Shown here one piece after another: positions 48,296 through 59,900 of a stretch of 64,000 nucleotides of DNA; positions within the stretch are counted from its first letter, which is position 1, and each line of letters begins with the position of its first letter. Below the pieces are notes generated by a model that did no database searches, was not told where the DNA came from, and saw only the letters and a list, made by a program, of their open reading frames with translations. Origin of the DNA: Acanthaster planci (taxonomy: Eukaryota > Echinodermata > Asteroidea > Valvatida > Acanthasteridae); NCBI RefSeq assembly GCF_001949145.1, contig NW_019091366.1, forward strand, positions 2,865,925 through 2,929,924, read 5' to 3'. The position numbers and the translations under genes are program-made.

Positions 48296-48390
48296 TTACA
48301 TACATGTACATGTCTGTAGGTGTTACATACATGTCTGTAGGTGTTACATACATGTGCCTTCAGTGTTACATACATGTGCCTTCAGTAGTG
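48296..48390. repeat. Short tandem array (about 21 bp units)
   Basis: Four units of the form GTTACATACATGT followed by CTGTAGGT (first two) or GCCTTCAGT (last two), so two sub-types arranged in pairs. They are built on the TACATGTA motif common in the window. Confidence 0.8.
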
Positions 48391-48905
48391 AGTTACCCTA
48401 CTGGTAAATATACTAACTGTACATAGGCCTACAATACATGTATGTACATGTACAGTACATGCTTACAGAATGCTGTAGCTAAAGAGACTTGATATGTCGA
48501 CATCTAGGGCTTGGTACATATTGTGTTATGTTTACCGTAAGATGACCCATGTTATGTCTGTGTACTTGTTGACTTTTCCTGTCCTAGGAAAGAGATTACA
48601 ATTCACTGAATGGTAAACCAGTCATCTAGGGTCATAACCTGAGTTCCCTGGTTACCAATTGTAAGCACAGCCTGGGGAAACCATTCATACATGCATGTAT
48701 GCTATACTTTACAGTCCATAGTTTTTGCATGTGTTGAACATTTTGGTGATTTGGTTTTTTTAATGAAGAAGCAGGTTCACCAATCTTGGGGTTATGTTTG
48801 ATAATCACATGCATGTACATCGCAGTATTATATTATTGATGACTTTTGTTTGAAATGGAAGAACAGTTACATTGTACTCCTGCATTATCTTAGGATATAA
48901 CATGT

Positions 48906-49264
48906 AACCCCCAGGTTTTTTGCTAGGCACCATCCTCAGTCCTTCAAAATCCTCTTATTATCCATGTAAGAAAATCGTATTCGGCCTCAATCCTCCGAAA
49001 TCCTCAAATATTTCTTTAATATCCTCCTTTGAGGGGTGCCCACTGCCTCAATCCTTAAAAATCCCCCAACTGTTCTTGTCATGTTAAGGTGGTGCGAATG
49101 ATATCCTCTAGCAATATGGGGGATATCACATACATGTATTATGTAGGCATGAATTTATGCATGGCTGTGCACAAACAACACAAGGTCTGCTCCACAACCT
49201 TGACACAATGCATCCTTCATAAATCCACCAAGAGGATTTTGTAAGATTGAGGAGGGTTAGGGTT
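48906..49264. mobile_element. Nonautonomous TIR element, copy 2 (opposite orientation)
   Basis: Reverse-complement relative of the element at 6713-7113. Read on the minus strand it starts AACCCTAACCCTCCTCAATC. It shares AGACCTTGTGTTGTT, a GGAGGATTGAGGC-GAATAC block and TGAGGATGGTGCCTAGCAAA, and ends near GGGGGTTAC. It is about 40 bases shorter than copy 1 and clearly diverged. No coding sequence. Confidence 0.8.
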
Positions 49265-51799
49265 CAAAAGCTTACCTTGTATAATTTAGGAACCCTGGAA
49301 TAAAATGGGGTAAACATACAGAAAACATACTGGTACATGTAGATGGAGGAATACGGTGTGTACATTGGTTGTCTATTTGCTGGGATTACATGTGCAAGTG
49401 GATGGTTACCAAGACTCTAGGTCACATACAACCACAAATGAGATTGCACCTTTCTCCCTAGGCATACCCTACTGATAATTTCATTCACTTGCTACCAAGA
49501 AGCTCTCAAATTAATAACTCCCCAAAGGATCTTTCCCTTTTTTTGATATTCATGGATTTTTTGTAAGATGGAGGTGATGATATGTTTTCCAAAAGGACGC
49601 TGGAATGAGTTTTGCTGGGTAATGCAATAACCTCTGATGTGGAAGGAACCAGTGTACTTTGTATTCAGTGAAGTCGGCTTACAAAAATCGACTTTCAAAT
49701 TATTAGTGATAAAAATGAAGAGTGCAATGCGCAGTGTTACTTGAAAGAGTGGTGCCATTGAGATACAATTGATTTGCAAATTTAGTTAATTTGATTCAGT
49801 ACAGTCCCCATTAGCATATGTGTTGTCACTTTGTGTTGAATTGTAAAGTAAACGATACATTGCAGGTTGTACATACCGGTATGTAAAGGTGGGGCTAAAT
49901 AAGCCGTAGAGATGCAATGACCTACATGTAGGCTACCTTATTACACATATTGCAAGAGCGTTGAAGAAATAAATGTACCAAAACACCTTTAAATGAACAG
50001 TTCAGTAAATTGTCTTGAGAAATGACATTATGTTTCATGCCTTGGTGTAGCCTTTGCAAAAATTTTGTACATAATGTACATGTAGTTCGGATGTTCATTG
50101 TGTTAATACCTCTTTCTTTGAAATGCCCCTCTTTTTGCAAATCAAGGTTTCGGACAATGTATATAATCCTTTGGCCATTTGATGGTTTCTATGGCAAAGT
50201 AAACAAAAATAATTGTGACCGGACATTTCAAAACCATGCAGAAGACTTGTAAGCTGGAAGGCAATACCAGTATACACATGAACAATAAAAACTGTGCAAT
50301 TTTCATCATTGCCCGTAACTACATGTACATGTACCAAAGCCTTTAGCTGTATAAAATGCTTTTACAATGGATCACTTTGAAGTACAAATTTTAACAATTG
50401 AGAGGAATTGTTGAACTTTTAAGTTACTTACATCAGATTGATGTTGGCATGCTGGTCCATCATTTTGGAGTTTGTCTTATGAGTAACAAAAGATCAATAT
50501 CAAAATACTTGTATATAAAGAAGGAACACAAAGCAATGGAAGGTGGCATCTTCCTTTCCCTTCATGACCAGAATGCATCTTTATGATGTTACCTAGTCTT
50601 CACTGCACGACATGGTGATGGTTCCAACTCAAGTAAAGGTGGCATTGAATTATCCAAATCCATCCGGTGGATGAAACACGAGCCTGCATTTCTGCTGAGT
50701 GGTGCTTCGTCTTGTACTTCACTCACACGGCTTGCTGTTTTGGAATCATTGACCCTGTCCTGACTGGTGCTTTTCCTTGGATTTTTGTTGTCAAGCGTTT
50801 CCTGTCTTCACCATTTTATTTTTCCCTTGCGCACCATTATTAATTATTTTAGAAATGGAGTGTCTCAATTAAAAAATCATACTGTTTTGTGAAATTAACT
50901 TTGAAAAGATGCCAATGCTTAAATTCATTTACAGGATGTCTGTGTATTGAGGCACTGTGAAATGTAAGATTTCCATTTCATTTTTTGGGTTACTTCCTTT
51001 ATTCAGTTGAATCGCCATACACTCAATCAGCATTGTCTGTAAGTATGCATAGAGAATATGGAATTGCCTACCAGCATACTTCACATTGTGTTTTCTATTT
51101 TTACTTTGTAATTAATATTACTAGCTGAACCCAAAGGCACAATGTAATTATCACAAAACCCAAGTGTAGTATATTATTGGCTTTAAACTTGGAGAATTTA
51201 TGAATTCACTGGTTGCTCTTGACTGCTCATGAAAACCACCATATTTTTTTCTGATGCATTATATACGGAAACTGGAATAGGAGATTTTTGTTTTTGTAGT
51301 GTTTCCCGAATATTTAGGAGAATCAAGTTTTAATTATTGGCGCAGACTACCAGAACATGAACTTGTATTTTTTCTGTTCTCTATGTATGCATGTGAAGAA
51401 ATGCAGTGGATATATTTGAAGGAGCAGCATGTTATTAAAAAAATATGGGAGGAAATGATCCGTAGCTCAGTAAATAATGTAATCTTAGTGGATCAAAATC
51501 TCCTTAACATACTTAGCCCATACCGCTGGCAAATCCATCTGAGGAGCGCTTCATGTCTTGCAGTCAATGTGTTCTGACTGTAGCTGACGTCATGTTCCAT
51601 TCAGATGCATTCAGTGATCTATTTTCAACACACTCTAGTTTTTAATATAAAGGGAATTTTCTGAGACGATAACATCTTCAGAAAACAAACCTGCAATGCA
51701 AATAACATACTTTCAACTGTAATGTGTTCATGTTAAGCCCCCTTTTCTTGTCTACCAGAGCTTTTCTGTGATTAGTGACTGTCTTCTACATTTACTAAT

Positions 51800-52050
51800 G
51801 GGTAATTCCAGAAATTAGGGGTCCATTTTTTTGTGTCCCTGGCACATCCGACATATGATTTTGTAAGTTCAGAATACATTTTCTAATTTCCAAGAGTGGT
51901 GAATTAATGCAAATTACCTGCCAAATAAACACTGATAGTTTTAAATTAATTCCAGTGATACTTCCATGTCAAATAACAAAAGTCAGATGTAACAGGGACA
52001 CAAAAATGTCACACTTTTGGACCCCTGATCACTGGAATTACATTGTACCC
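51800..52050. mobile_element. MITE: 251 bp with terminal inverted repeats, flanking TAAT
   Basis: The left end GGGTAATTCCAG then AGGGGTCC and TTTTTTGTGTCCCTG pairs with the right end CAGGGACACAAAAA, GGACCCCTGATCACTGG and AATTACATTGTACCC. Outer bases are GGGTA and TACCC. The sequence TAAT directly flanks both sides (51796-51799 and 52051-52054), a likely 4 bp target-site duplication. The interior has no frame. Confidence 0.8.
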
Positions 52051-53600
52051 TAATGCATTTAAATTTTTCACATGGTAAATGTTACCCTGACCCTATCTGT
52101 TTTTGTCCAAATTTTGTACCTGTAACTGCTCATGTCAGACATTGCGTGTCAAGTGGTGACAAAAGTGCTGCCATATAATTTCCAGCGAATATGAAAATTT
52201 AATGAGTTGATGGGATGCAGGTAAGTCTTTGGATTAAGAGATCAGCTGGAATGATGCAGTTTGCTGTCTTCTCTCTTGAACTGAATTCTGTTTCACTGTT
52301 TTCTAATTCTAAGAACCTTTTGTATGCATATCATGATGTGATATGAAGAGGAGAAATGACCACATGACTTGAAATTAGGAAGTGTAAGCGTTATAAGTAA
52401 ATGTTGGGAATTTAACAGGTAAAAAACAGAAATTGAAAGATGGGAATGGAATTCAACAATTTCTTCCATTTTCATGTGTACAGATAGTATTTTGAAATCA
52501 TAGAATAGGCTCATAAGACAGATTCTCAGTGAAGTGTAGTCATTCATTTTTCTAGAACTTTGCGTTGTACTTTCAACAACAATTTATCTATTACTAACAT
52601 TAGACTCAATAGACACTTTGTGGTAACAAGCATGATACCTCATTGCTTCTGTGGTTTACCAAGCAATAAAATATCATACAAACATAGGCAACGGTTACAA
52701 TTTAAAGCAGTTTGTAGTTTCTGAAATCCTGGTAAAATTATCTTTTTTTGATCATATTTGTTTAATCATGAAAGCATTTGATTTATGCGTCTTTCATCTT
52801 AGTTAATGAGCATCTGTAGCATAAATTGTTCCAGTCTTACATTTACAGAAACTATTTAAATTCACATGGTGTACATGTGTATGGTAAGTGCATGTATCAT
52901 GTCTTAGGTTTTAGTGCATGGAATTGAAGACAATTAAGTTGTACAGCATCTGTATCTTAACAGAAATTGCTCAGAGATCAGTGACTTACAATTACCTCCA
53001 TTAACCTTAGAACTTTCTTAGAGCCTCATTAATATCACAGCTTCACACCTTTGTCAGTATCCTGATCCTCCCAGAGATAATGACAAACAGTCTCCTTATT
53101 ACACTCTCATATTGGGAATAAATCAAGGATGTGTTACCTTCGCTCAGGTTTGCTGAATGGTAGCAATGCCTGATCACAGTAGTTTCTTCATCTTAAGATT
53201 ATCTTTACTCATAATTGCTCTCGTAATTTTTGGGAAAATGGTGCTGATTGCTGTGTAATGACCTATAACATTATACTGGAATACAATATGACCCATAATG
53301 CATTTTACCTCTTCCTGCACTTCTGTGCATCAGACCAGTTGGTAATTATCCTTTGCATTCAGACAGCAATTTCTATTGCTATTTCTAATGCAATACCACT
53401 TGTAATTTGGATGGAGGGACCTGAGTGCATGGGGCATGTGTATTAGGGGTCATCCAGTTTTGTTATCATTTTTACAAGTGTTCAAAGTGTACTCTTTTCC
53501 TGGCCCCCCTCCTCTCTAAAAGAGGACAAAATAAAATGATGATTTCTCTGTGGTGCCTGAGGACCATTCGAACTCACAATGTACAGCTGTTTATGTGCAG

Positions 53601-53740
53601 TAGACGACCAGAAGATAGTGGCAGGAGGAAACACAGTGTCCATGACAGACCTCGACATTCATCGTTTTCCGATTGCCCAAGAAAATTTCTTCTTTCAGTT
53701 TGGGCTAGTAAAAACTAAGGACAAATTGCCCGATGGACAG
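53601..53740 (+). CDS. Candidate exon, unidentified
   Basis: An open frame runs to an ACAG|GTACTT donor at 53740. Three acceptors are possible. The AG at 53600 gives phase 1. The AG at 53611 gives 129 bases in phase 0/0: KIVAGGNTVSMTDLDIHRFP, then IAQENFFFQFGLVKTKDKLP and DGQ. The strong pyrimidine-rich TTTCTTCTTTCAG at 53698 gives a 42-base phase 0/0 exon, FGLVKTKDKLPDGQ. The phase 0 forms would fit the TIA1/TIAR exon 4 frame. The peptide is not recognised and a chance frame is possible. Confidence 0.25.
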
Positions 53741-55855
53741 GTACTTTTTCTTAATTTTTTCTTAAAATAAAAGTGTCCATTTTTTGTGGCCAAGAATAGC
53801 AGTCAGCAAAATGTACCTTTGATTTGATTTTTTTTCTCTTCACAAAAGCTTATAAAAAGTGGTAAAAAGTGTGTACATATACAAACTTGTGTGCATTAAG
53901 CAAGCTGTACATTTAGCAGGGCATCTTTCCACACAAGGGAAAATGCGTGCATACATGTACATACACTGTAAAATACTCCTCTGTCTGGGTATCATACCTC
54001 ATTGAACGCAAGGTGCAGCGGAGCTTTGGGGGAACCATGAAGACTGTTTCATACGTGACTGTGATTTCAACGTTAGTGAATTTTGCCTGCTACTTGTGTG
54101 TGTACTTTTTTCATATATGATACCAGTCAAAATCGTCAAGTGGTTAAGAAATAGCCGTTACTGGAGCTTGTATGAATGATGTATCAGAGTCATGCACACT
54201 CTCTGCACACACAATAGTTTGGGGTGATAGTTGGCCGGTCTATGATAATCGTCATTTGTAACATGTTTCTAAAGTGTTCGCAACCAATTCACCCCTTCCC
54301 CCAAGCATACGGTTTGTACACTTGTGAAAATGGATGACCCCTTATGTCCAGGTATGATCCAAATTTTGTCATTTTAATATCAGTTGATAAAAGAATTTGT
54401 TGGACTAGATGGCACCATGCCTAGAGTGTTGCGATGATTGCTTGCTTGATATATAGCATCAGTGACCTGATAACCAAGCTCAATTTGGGACATCATAAAT
54501 TTTCTCAAACTGTGGTTCCTTGCAGCATGTCCATACATAATTCAAATCAAATTTTCTCTTCCTCTGAATTTATTCCAGGTGGTTTTCAAGCAGTCAGTTA
54601 TGACCCACAACAAATCAAATAAATGAACTCTGACTGAATGTTGCTGGTTACTGACTTAACTTTCCCTAAATATTTCTGTTCTCACTAAAGGTTTTAAAAT
54701 TTGACATGAAGTATCTATTCAGACTGCATAATTAAGTACATGTATTTTCACAGTCGGTGGCTAGGTAACATACAAGTACATGTAGCAAGACTACCAGACT
54801 GGCTTATGTGAGGTTTTTATGTTACATTGATTGCAAACAATATTTGCCATGTACTTAGCAAATGCAATTTCTAATACCTTTTCAGTCTTTGAACATGAAG
54901 TGGAAAAATTTTCCTACTTGACTTTGCTTTTATTTTTATCTTTTGTATAACTTTCTAAAAGATTCTGGAAAGATTAAACAAAAATGTGATCCTGCATACT
55001 ACATGGGCTTAAAATGATGCATAGTCTACAAGAATTGAAGACCTGTGCAGGTCTCATGCAGTGCTATATATATAGACCCAATGCAAGGTGATCAATTTTA
55101 TTGATGAAAACATATCACTGGCTGTTTAGAGGTGATGATTCCACACTGCTTTAGGGTCAGTGAAGGCTGTTTTACTAAACTACTTCCTATTTTCAACGCT
55201 CACGGGCAAATTTTCTGTTCACACCATTTTCCTCTGGAACGTGACCTGGCGCTAGATGTTGGGCTGGAATTGTGAATAATTTTAGGCCACATGAACGTAT
55301 TTTTAAAACTAGAACTTGCTGAAGAATATCGAAGTAGTAGTTCTCAGTTGGAAGGAAGTATACTCAGTGCCTCAGTTAGGTCCTCTTGCAATCATGGAAC
55401 CTCATTTCTCCCCTCACACTTTCACCCAGAGCTGCTTGTTTTTAACCTTCTTGAAGAGTTAAACAAATTTTGAGACATGTTTGTGCCACACTTATTACAT
55501 TTGTGGATGTTCAGTGTTGCAGTTATTGAATGCATGCAGAAGTTTAATTTGGATCGTACTCTTGATAAAATGGCTTCGATGTGCTCATCTTTGCCAGATG
55601 AATAGTTTCAAGGCTTGTGTGTACATCAAAGTACATTCTTCTTGATTCGTTGTTATATTCATTAGTTTTTCAGGTGTTTGTCTTAAAGCCCATGATGTAC
55701 ACTGGACATGTGTGTCTTGATTAAACTTATTTCAGTACAAATTGAAGTTTCCAGCTGGAATTAGCTGAATTTGTATTTTTGTTGCCAAGCTTTTGGGCAT
55801 TGTTGGTTCATTGTTTTTCTTGCTACTTGCATAGGATTATGATCAGATTTCAGAG

Positions 55856-56351
55856 TTGTAACGAGTCACTAATTATTGTGACTTGAGTCAGTCCAGACTC
55901 CAGTTGAGTCATTGTAACATGACTCGAGTCGAGTTGAATCAGGCAAAAAAGTTGAGTCAAGTATTTAGCTCAAGTCAATTTGAATCACAAACATTTGAAC
56001 ACAATTTGATAAACAAAAGCAAGAGAGAAAGCTATTTTTTGTCTCTTTAAAATTTTGTTCATAAAATGTGGTCACACCATCCTTTACTCTTGATAAAACA
56101 CATGACACCAACATTATATACTGGCACTGTAAGTCATTACAAATATTACAATGAAGTTTGCTTTTACTTTGAAATTCGAGTCTAATTAACTTTCACTTGA
56201 GTCCGGTCTTCTTATGAGGGACTCAAGTCAAGTTGAGTTATTTGCTCGCAGTGACTCGAGTCACGTACCCTTCGGGATTTTGATTCAAGTCACCAAAATT
56301 GTAACTCAAGTTGGACTTGTGTCGAGTCATTGACTTGAGTCATTGCAACAG
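55856..56351. mobile_element. GACTCGAGTC-rich inverted repeat element
   Basis: About 500 bases dense in GACTCGAGTC, GACTTGAGTC and GACTCAAGTC variants, concentrated in two blocks (55860-55985 and 56180-56350) around an AT-rich centre. The ends GTTGTAACGAGTCAC and (complement) GTTGCAATGACTCAA are related, so the whole is an imperfect foldback. No protein is encoded. Confidence 0.65.
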
Positions 56352-56725
56352 TGGTGACCAACGCTTGGAACCTTGGTTATACAGTACATGTATAAATACA
56401 TGCAAGTGTGGTTTTTATATTTTTGTGCATTATTCAGTTTTGCAGTATTGCATTTGGATGCCATCACAGCTTACTGCAATGTAGGTTGATTTAATCGCAT
56501 TGCACTTCCACATTCAGAGAGGCCAAGCCTACATTACTTCAGAAAACTTTCCAATTGTCTTATGACTACTGTAATTTAGTGTAAATTCCCTTTGACCAGT
56601 ATTTCCATGTAGTTTCTGCATATTAACCATTGATGATATCAAGCATCACTGGAGAATGTACATGCACATGTGGATTTGCTGTGCACTGTTACACACGTGA
56701 GGGCTCAAGTTCTTTCTCTTCAAAG

Positions 56726-56905
56726 GTTACCCAGACAAAAGAATGGCACACCCCAACAATTGGCCAGCCATCAGCTGGTACCTAACAATAGACTATTACA
56801 AAGGACACTTGTCTCCAGATGTTGAATCAATGGAACTGTGGAACCCAAAGAATGTCCTTGAAGCCCACAGTCTGCTGGCTGTACAGGTGGTAGATGCACT
56901 GCCTG
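56726..56905 (+). CDS. Candidate exon, unidentified, phase 1/1
   Basis: From a pyrimidine-rich acceptor (TTCTTTCTCTTCAAAG) to a CCTG|GTGAGA donor there are 59 open codons. They read YPDKRMAHPNNWPAISWYLT, then IDYYKGHLSPDVESMELWNP and KNVLEAHSLLAVQVVDALP. The Trp/Tyr/His content and amphipathic second half look like a folded domain rather than noise. The phase differs from TIA1/TIAR exon 4, so it would belong to another gene or be a decayed mobile-element gene. I cannot name the family. Other frames here are also partly open, which lowers confidence. Confidence 0.3.
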
Positions 56906-59900
56906 GTGAGAGGTGAAGTGTCTTGGGAGTGCAACAGCTGGCAATAGGAAGGATATGTCCACTGATAATCAAAATGTTGTGATATAAAAGAGAAAAAGCC
57001 ACATTGTCTTTAATTTGTTACACTTGTTAAGTAAAAACTCAATTATTTGTGCCTTTGAAGTAGATGCACTGGACTTGGTAATCTGATTGGTCTCAGGATG
57101 TTTAGATTAAACACAGAGGTACAGAAATACCTAAATCTGCTGTATGTCTGCAAATTGGAACCCCGTGGGACAGATTCCAACAGTGATAATTTCTCTTTAG
57201 TGTCTAAGATCTTTTGCGTTTAATCAAATTTGAAGATTGCTTAGAGTTTTGAATGCTTCGCAAAGGGATAGATGGTTTTACACTTCAAGCCCTAGACAAC
57301 ATGTATTTATGGCAGTCACAACATTGATTGTTCACTCTGGAAGATCAAGCCTGAGATTGTTATGAACACTGAATAACAAATCTCCTACAAGCTTAAGTAA
57401 TGCATATGATCCAAAAAGGATTTGGCATTTTAAAATTGTCAGTAGTTTAATTTCATCTCAACTCTTGCCCTGACCTTTTAAAAAGCTTGAATCTTTTACA
57501 CATATTATTGAGAACATTGTTCTTATTTGCTGTGAAACAATGTGAGAAATACTGCTGTGCAATGGACAAAGTACTGGAGTTGGTGTGATAGCCTTAAATG
57601 TGTGATAGATGAGAGTTTTTGCACTTTGCCACTTGGGGTTAATTTAAGATCAGTTACAACTTCTGCTTGGGGCCAGATCAGAAATATGGATTAGAGAGGT
57701 TTCTTGAAGTAGTTTCTTTGGAAACCTTAATCCATTTAATCTAATGTCAATCAGGATTTAATTATTAATTGTTGATATAGAATTCTTGAGCATGAGGCTA
57801 ATGGTGACATTAAATAAAATATGTACTGTTCATGATAAATACTTACATGTAGATAACGCTGATTCGAGAAGGTGAGCGTTGTCTGATCTGGTTAAGAGTG
57901 ATTGCAGTGGACATCGGCCAAAAACCTAGCCTTACATGTTCACCATCCGTCCATTCTCAATTATCCAACTGGCCACGCAGATGCTTGATGAAGCAATCCT
58001 AGCCTAAGGATCCGGGGTCTTGGCCAGAGTGTTTACTCAGTGCTTGCCTGTTAATGGGGGAACAAGTGTCAGCACTGACATCTGGTATGGCTAGGCCACT
58101 GGTTGCAAGGGGGAAACTCCAACCATCCTCACTCTGGATGTGACTTGATCGATTTGTATCGAGAAAGAAGCACCAGGATCAATGGCCAACTCTTGAGGGG
58201 ATGGCGCTCCATGATAGAGTTGAGAGTTATTACACATAGATAGCACTAATCTAAAAATGGGGAAAAAGAAACTGCCTAATCTGTTAGCTGAGATTGAAGT
58301 TTCTGGATTTTGATTTTTTTTATGTTCTGGAAAAAGCTCTTATACCATATGTTGCTTGCATAATTCCCCATTTGATTACTTTTGGAAACAGTCCTCTGAA
58401 TCCTGAATTTAACTTTAGCAAAATATAATAAACTATTGAATCTACCTGTAGTAAAACTGTTTAATTTAGCAACACTTTAAAAGGTCTTATTATTACTGTT
58501 CTGGTTGCTGAACAAGAATGCAACTCAGAGGAAAAAGTTTAAATGTGTCTCTAGAACTACATTCTGTTTATATTTGAATTGCTCAAGAGTGTCCGTTCCC
58601 ATGATGGCTTTATGGATAGAGTAGTTGGAGGTTTTTGTATTACAAGATCAAACACATCAGTATGTCAGTCAGCAAATACTGACTGAGACTTGCCCTTTAA
58701 CTTCTGTGACACTGCTTGAAAAGTGGGATTGAGTGCACAAATGGTGATGACATGATATAGATTATAAAAAGAGCCTGAGCCAACTCTGTGAGTTGCTCTC
58801 AAGACGTTTGCTAGCAAGGTTCCAAATTGTGTAAACCTTTGGCAACATCTTAGATATTTCCCTCGAGACTGTCAAGATAAACATGCAGGAGAATTGGATG
58901 ATGAGGGGGGTGCTAAGTCCATGGCTCCCTGATCCAAGCTCCCATCACCTCTCCAGCTCTCTTCACAATGATAACAATGATGGGGAATGATGCCAGCTTG
59001 GGTCCATGTATATATTCATTAAAGGAGAAGTCATGCATACAGGCAATGGGGTAATCTTACCCATTGGGAGGAATGATTGAAAATGGCAGAGAGTGGAACA
59101 TCGTTTGCGTTTTTGGTGAAGCTGAGGGGAATAATCCAGGGAGGAAGGGGCAGACTATTGACCTCTACATATTCTGTTGTTGATATGCATCCTAGAACCA
59201 GTGATACTTATTGCATTCTTCTGATTATGATGTTAACTAATCCTGCATGAACAAGGGATGTGATGTTGTACATGTACATGCAGCATAATCACAGTGGTTA
59301 AGTTCCTGAAGCCCCAAGGGAGATGTTGCATCAATCACCCTAAGATTCTTGTACTTCTGACTATTTGCATAAGAATTGCAAATATCTACCACTTTTCATA
59401 CAGCTGACCTTAATGGATTCCACATACTTTCTTGTACAGTTAGTGTGTTGGAAACCTTGAATGACAGGTAGTGTCATCGCAGGTTCTTGCAAGTATTCAA
59501 GTTACTGTGTGCATTGATGCCTAGCATATGCCAGGTGGTCTTTAAAGAGAAGATGGTCTGAGCAGGTTGCCCCTGACTACTAGTCTTGTCTTGTACAGAT
59601 TCTCAGTAGCCACTGTTGCAAGAATGATTCATGTTCCATTGCGGCAATCTTGTTCTCAGGGGAGAAGATTGGGCCAAGGTAAGGAATTATTGGTAAACAC
59701 ACTAAGCCAGCGATGCAAGGGTGGTCATGGTCAACTGACGAGGCATGTCTATATGATTAGAAAAATCCTTCCTCTCAGAGGAAGATTACATCCAAGAACT
59801 TTCATTATTGTCTTTGCGGATGTTTCCTGTCCATTCTGTTGATATGCCACAAATAATTACTTATGTTATGGTTGGTAAGATTGTTCATGCTTGGCCTTAC

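Noticed and set aside
51299-51577. 92-codon plus-strand frame after a TTTTTGTAG
   Set aside because: Protein-like in places, but there is no donor, no recognisable motif and the phase does not link to the known exons.
54579-54622. Short possible terminal exon ending in a stop overlapped by AATAAA
   Set aside because: Only about 14 codons; the frame resembling a TIA1-like tail is not in phase with exon 4, and RRM2 and RRM3 are missing before it.
59567-59842. 91-codon plus-strand Arg-rich frame
   Set aside because: No motif, no supporting splice sites, and composition consistent with a chance frame.
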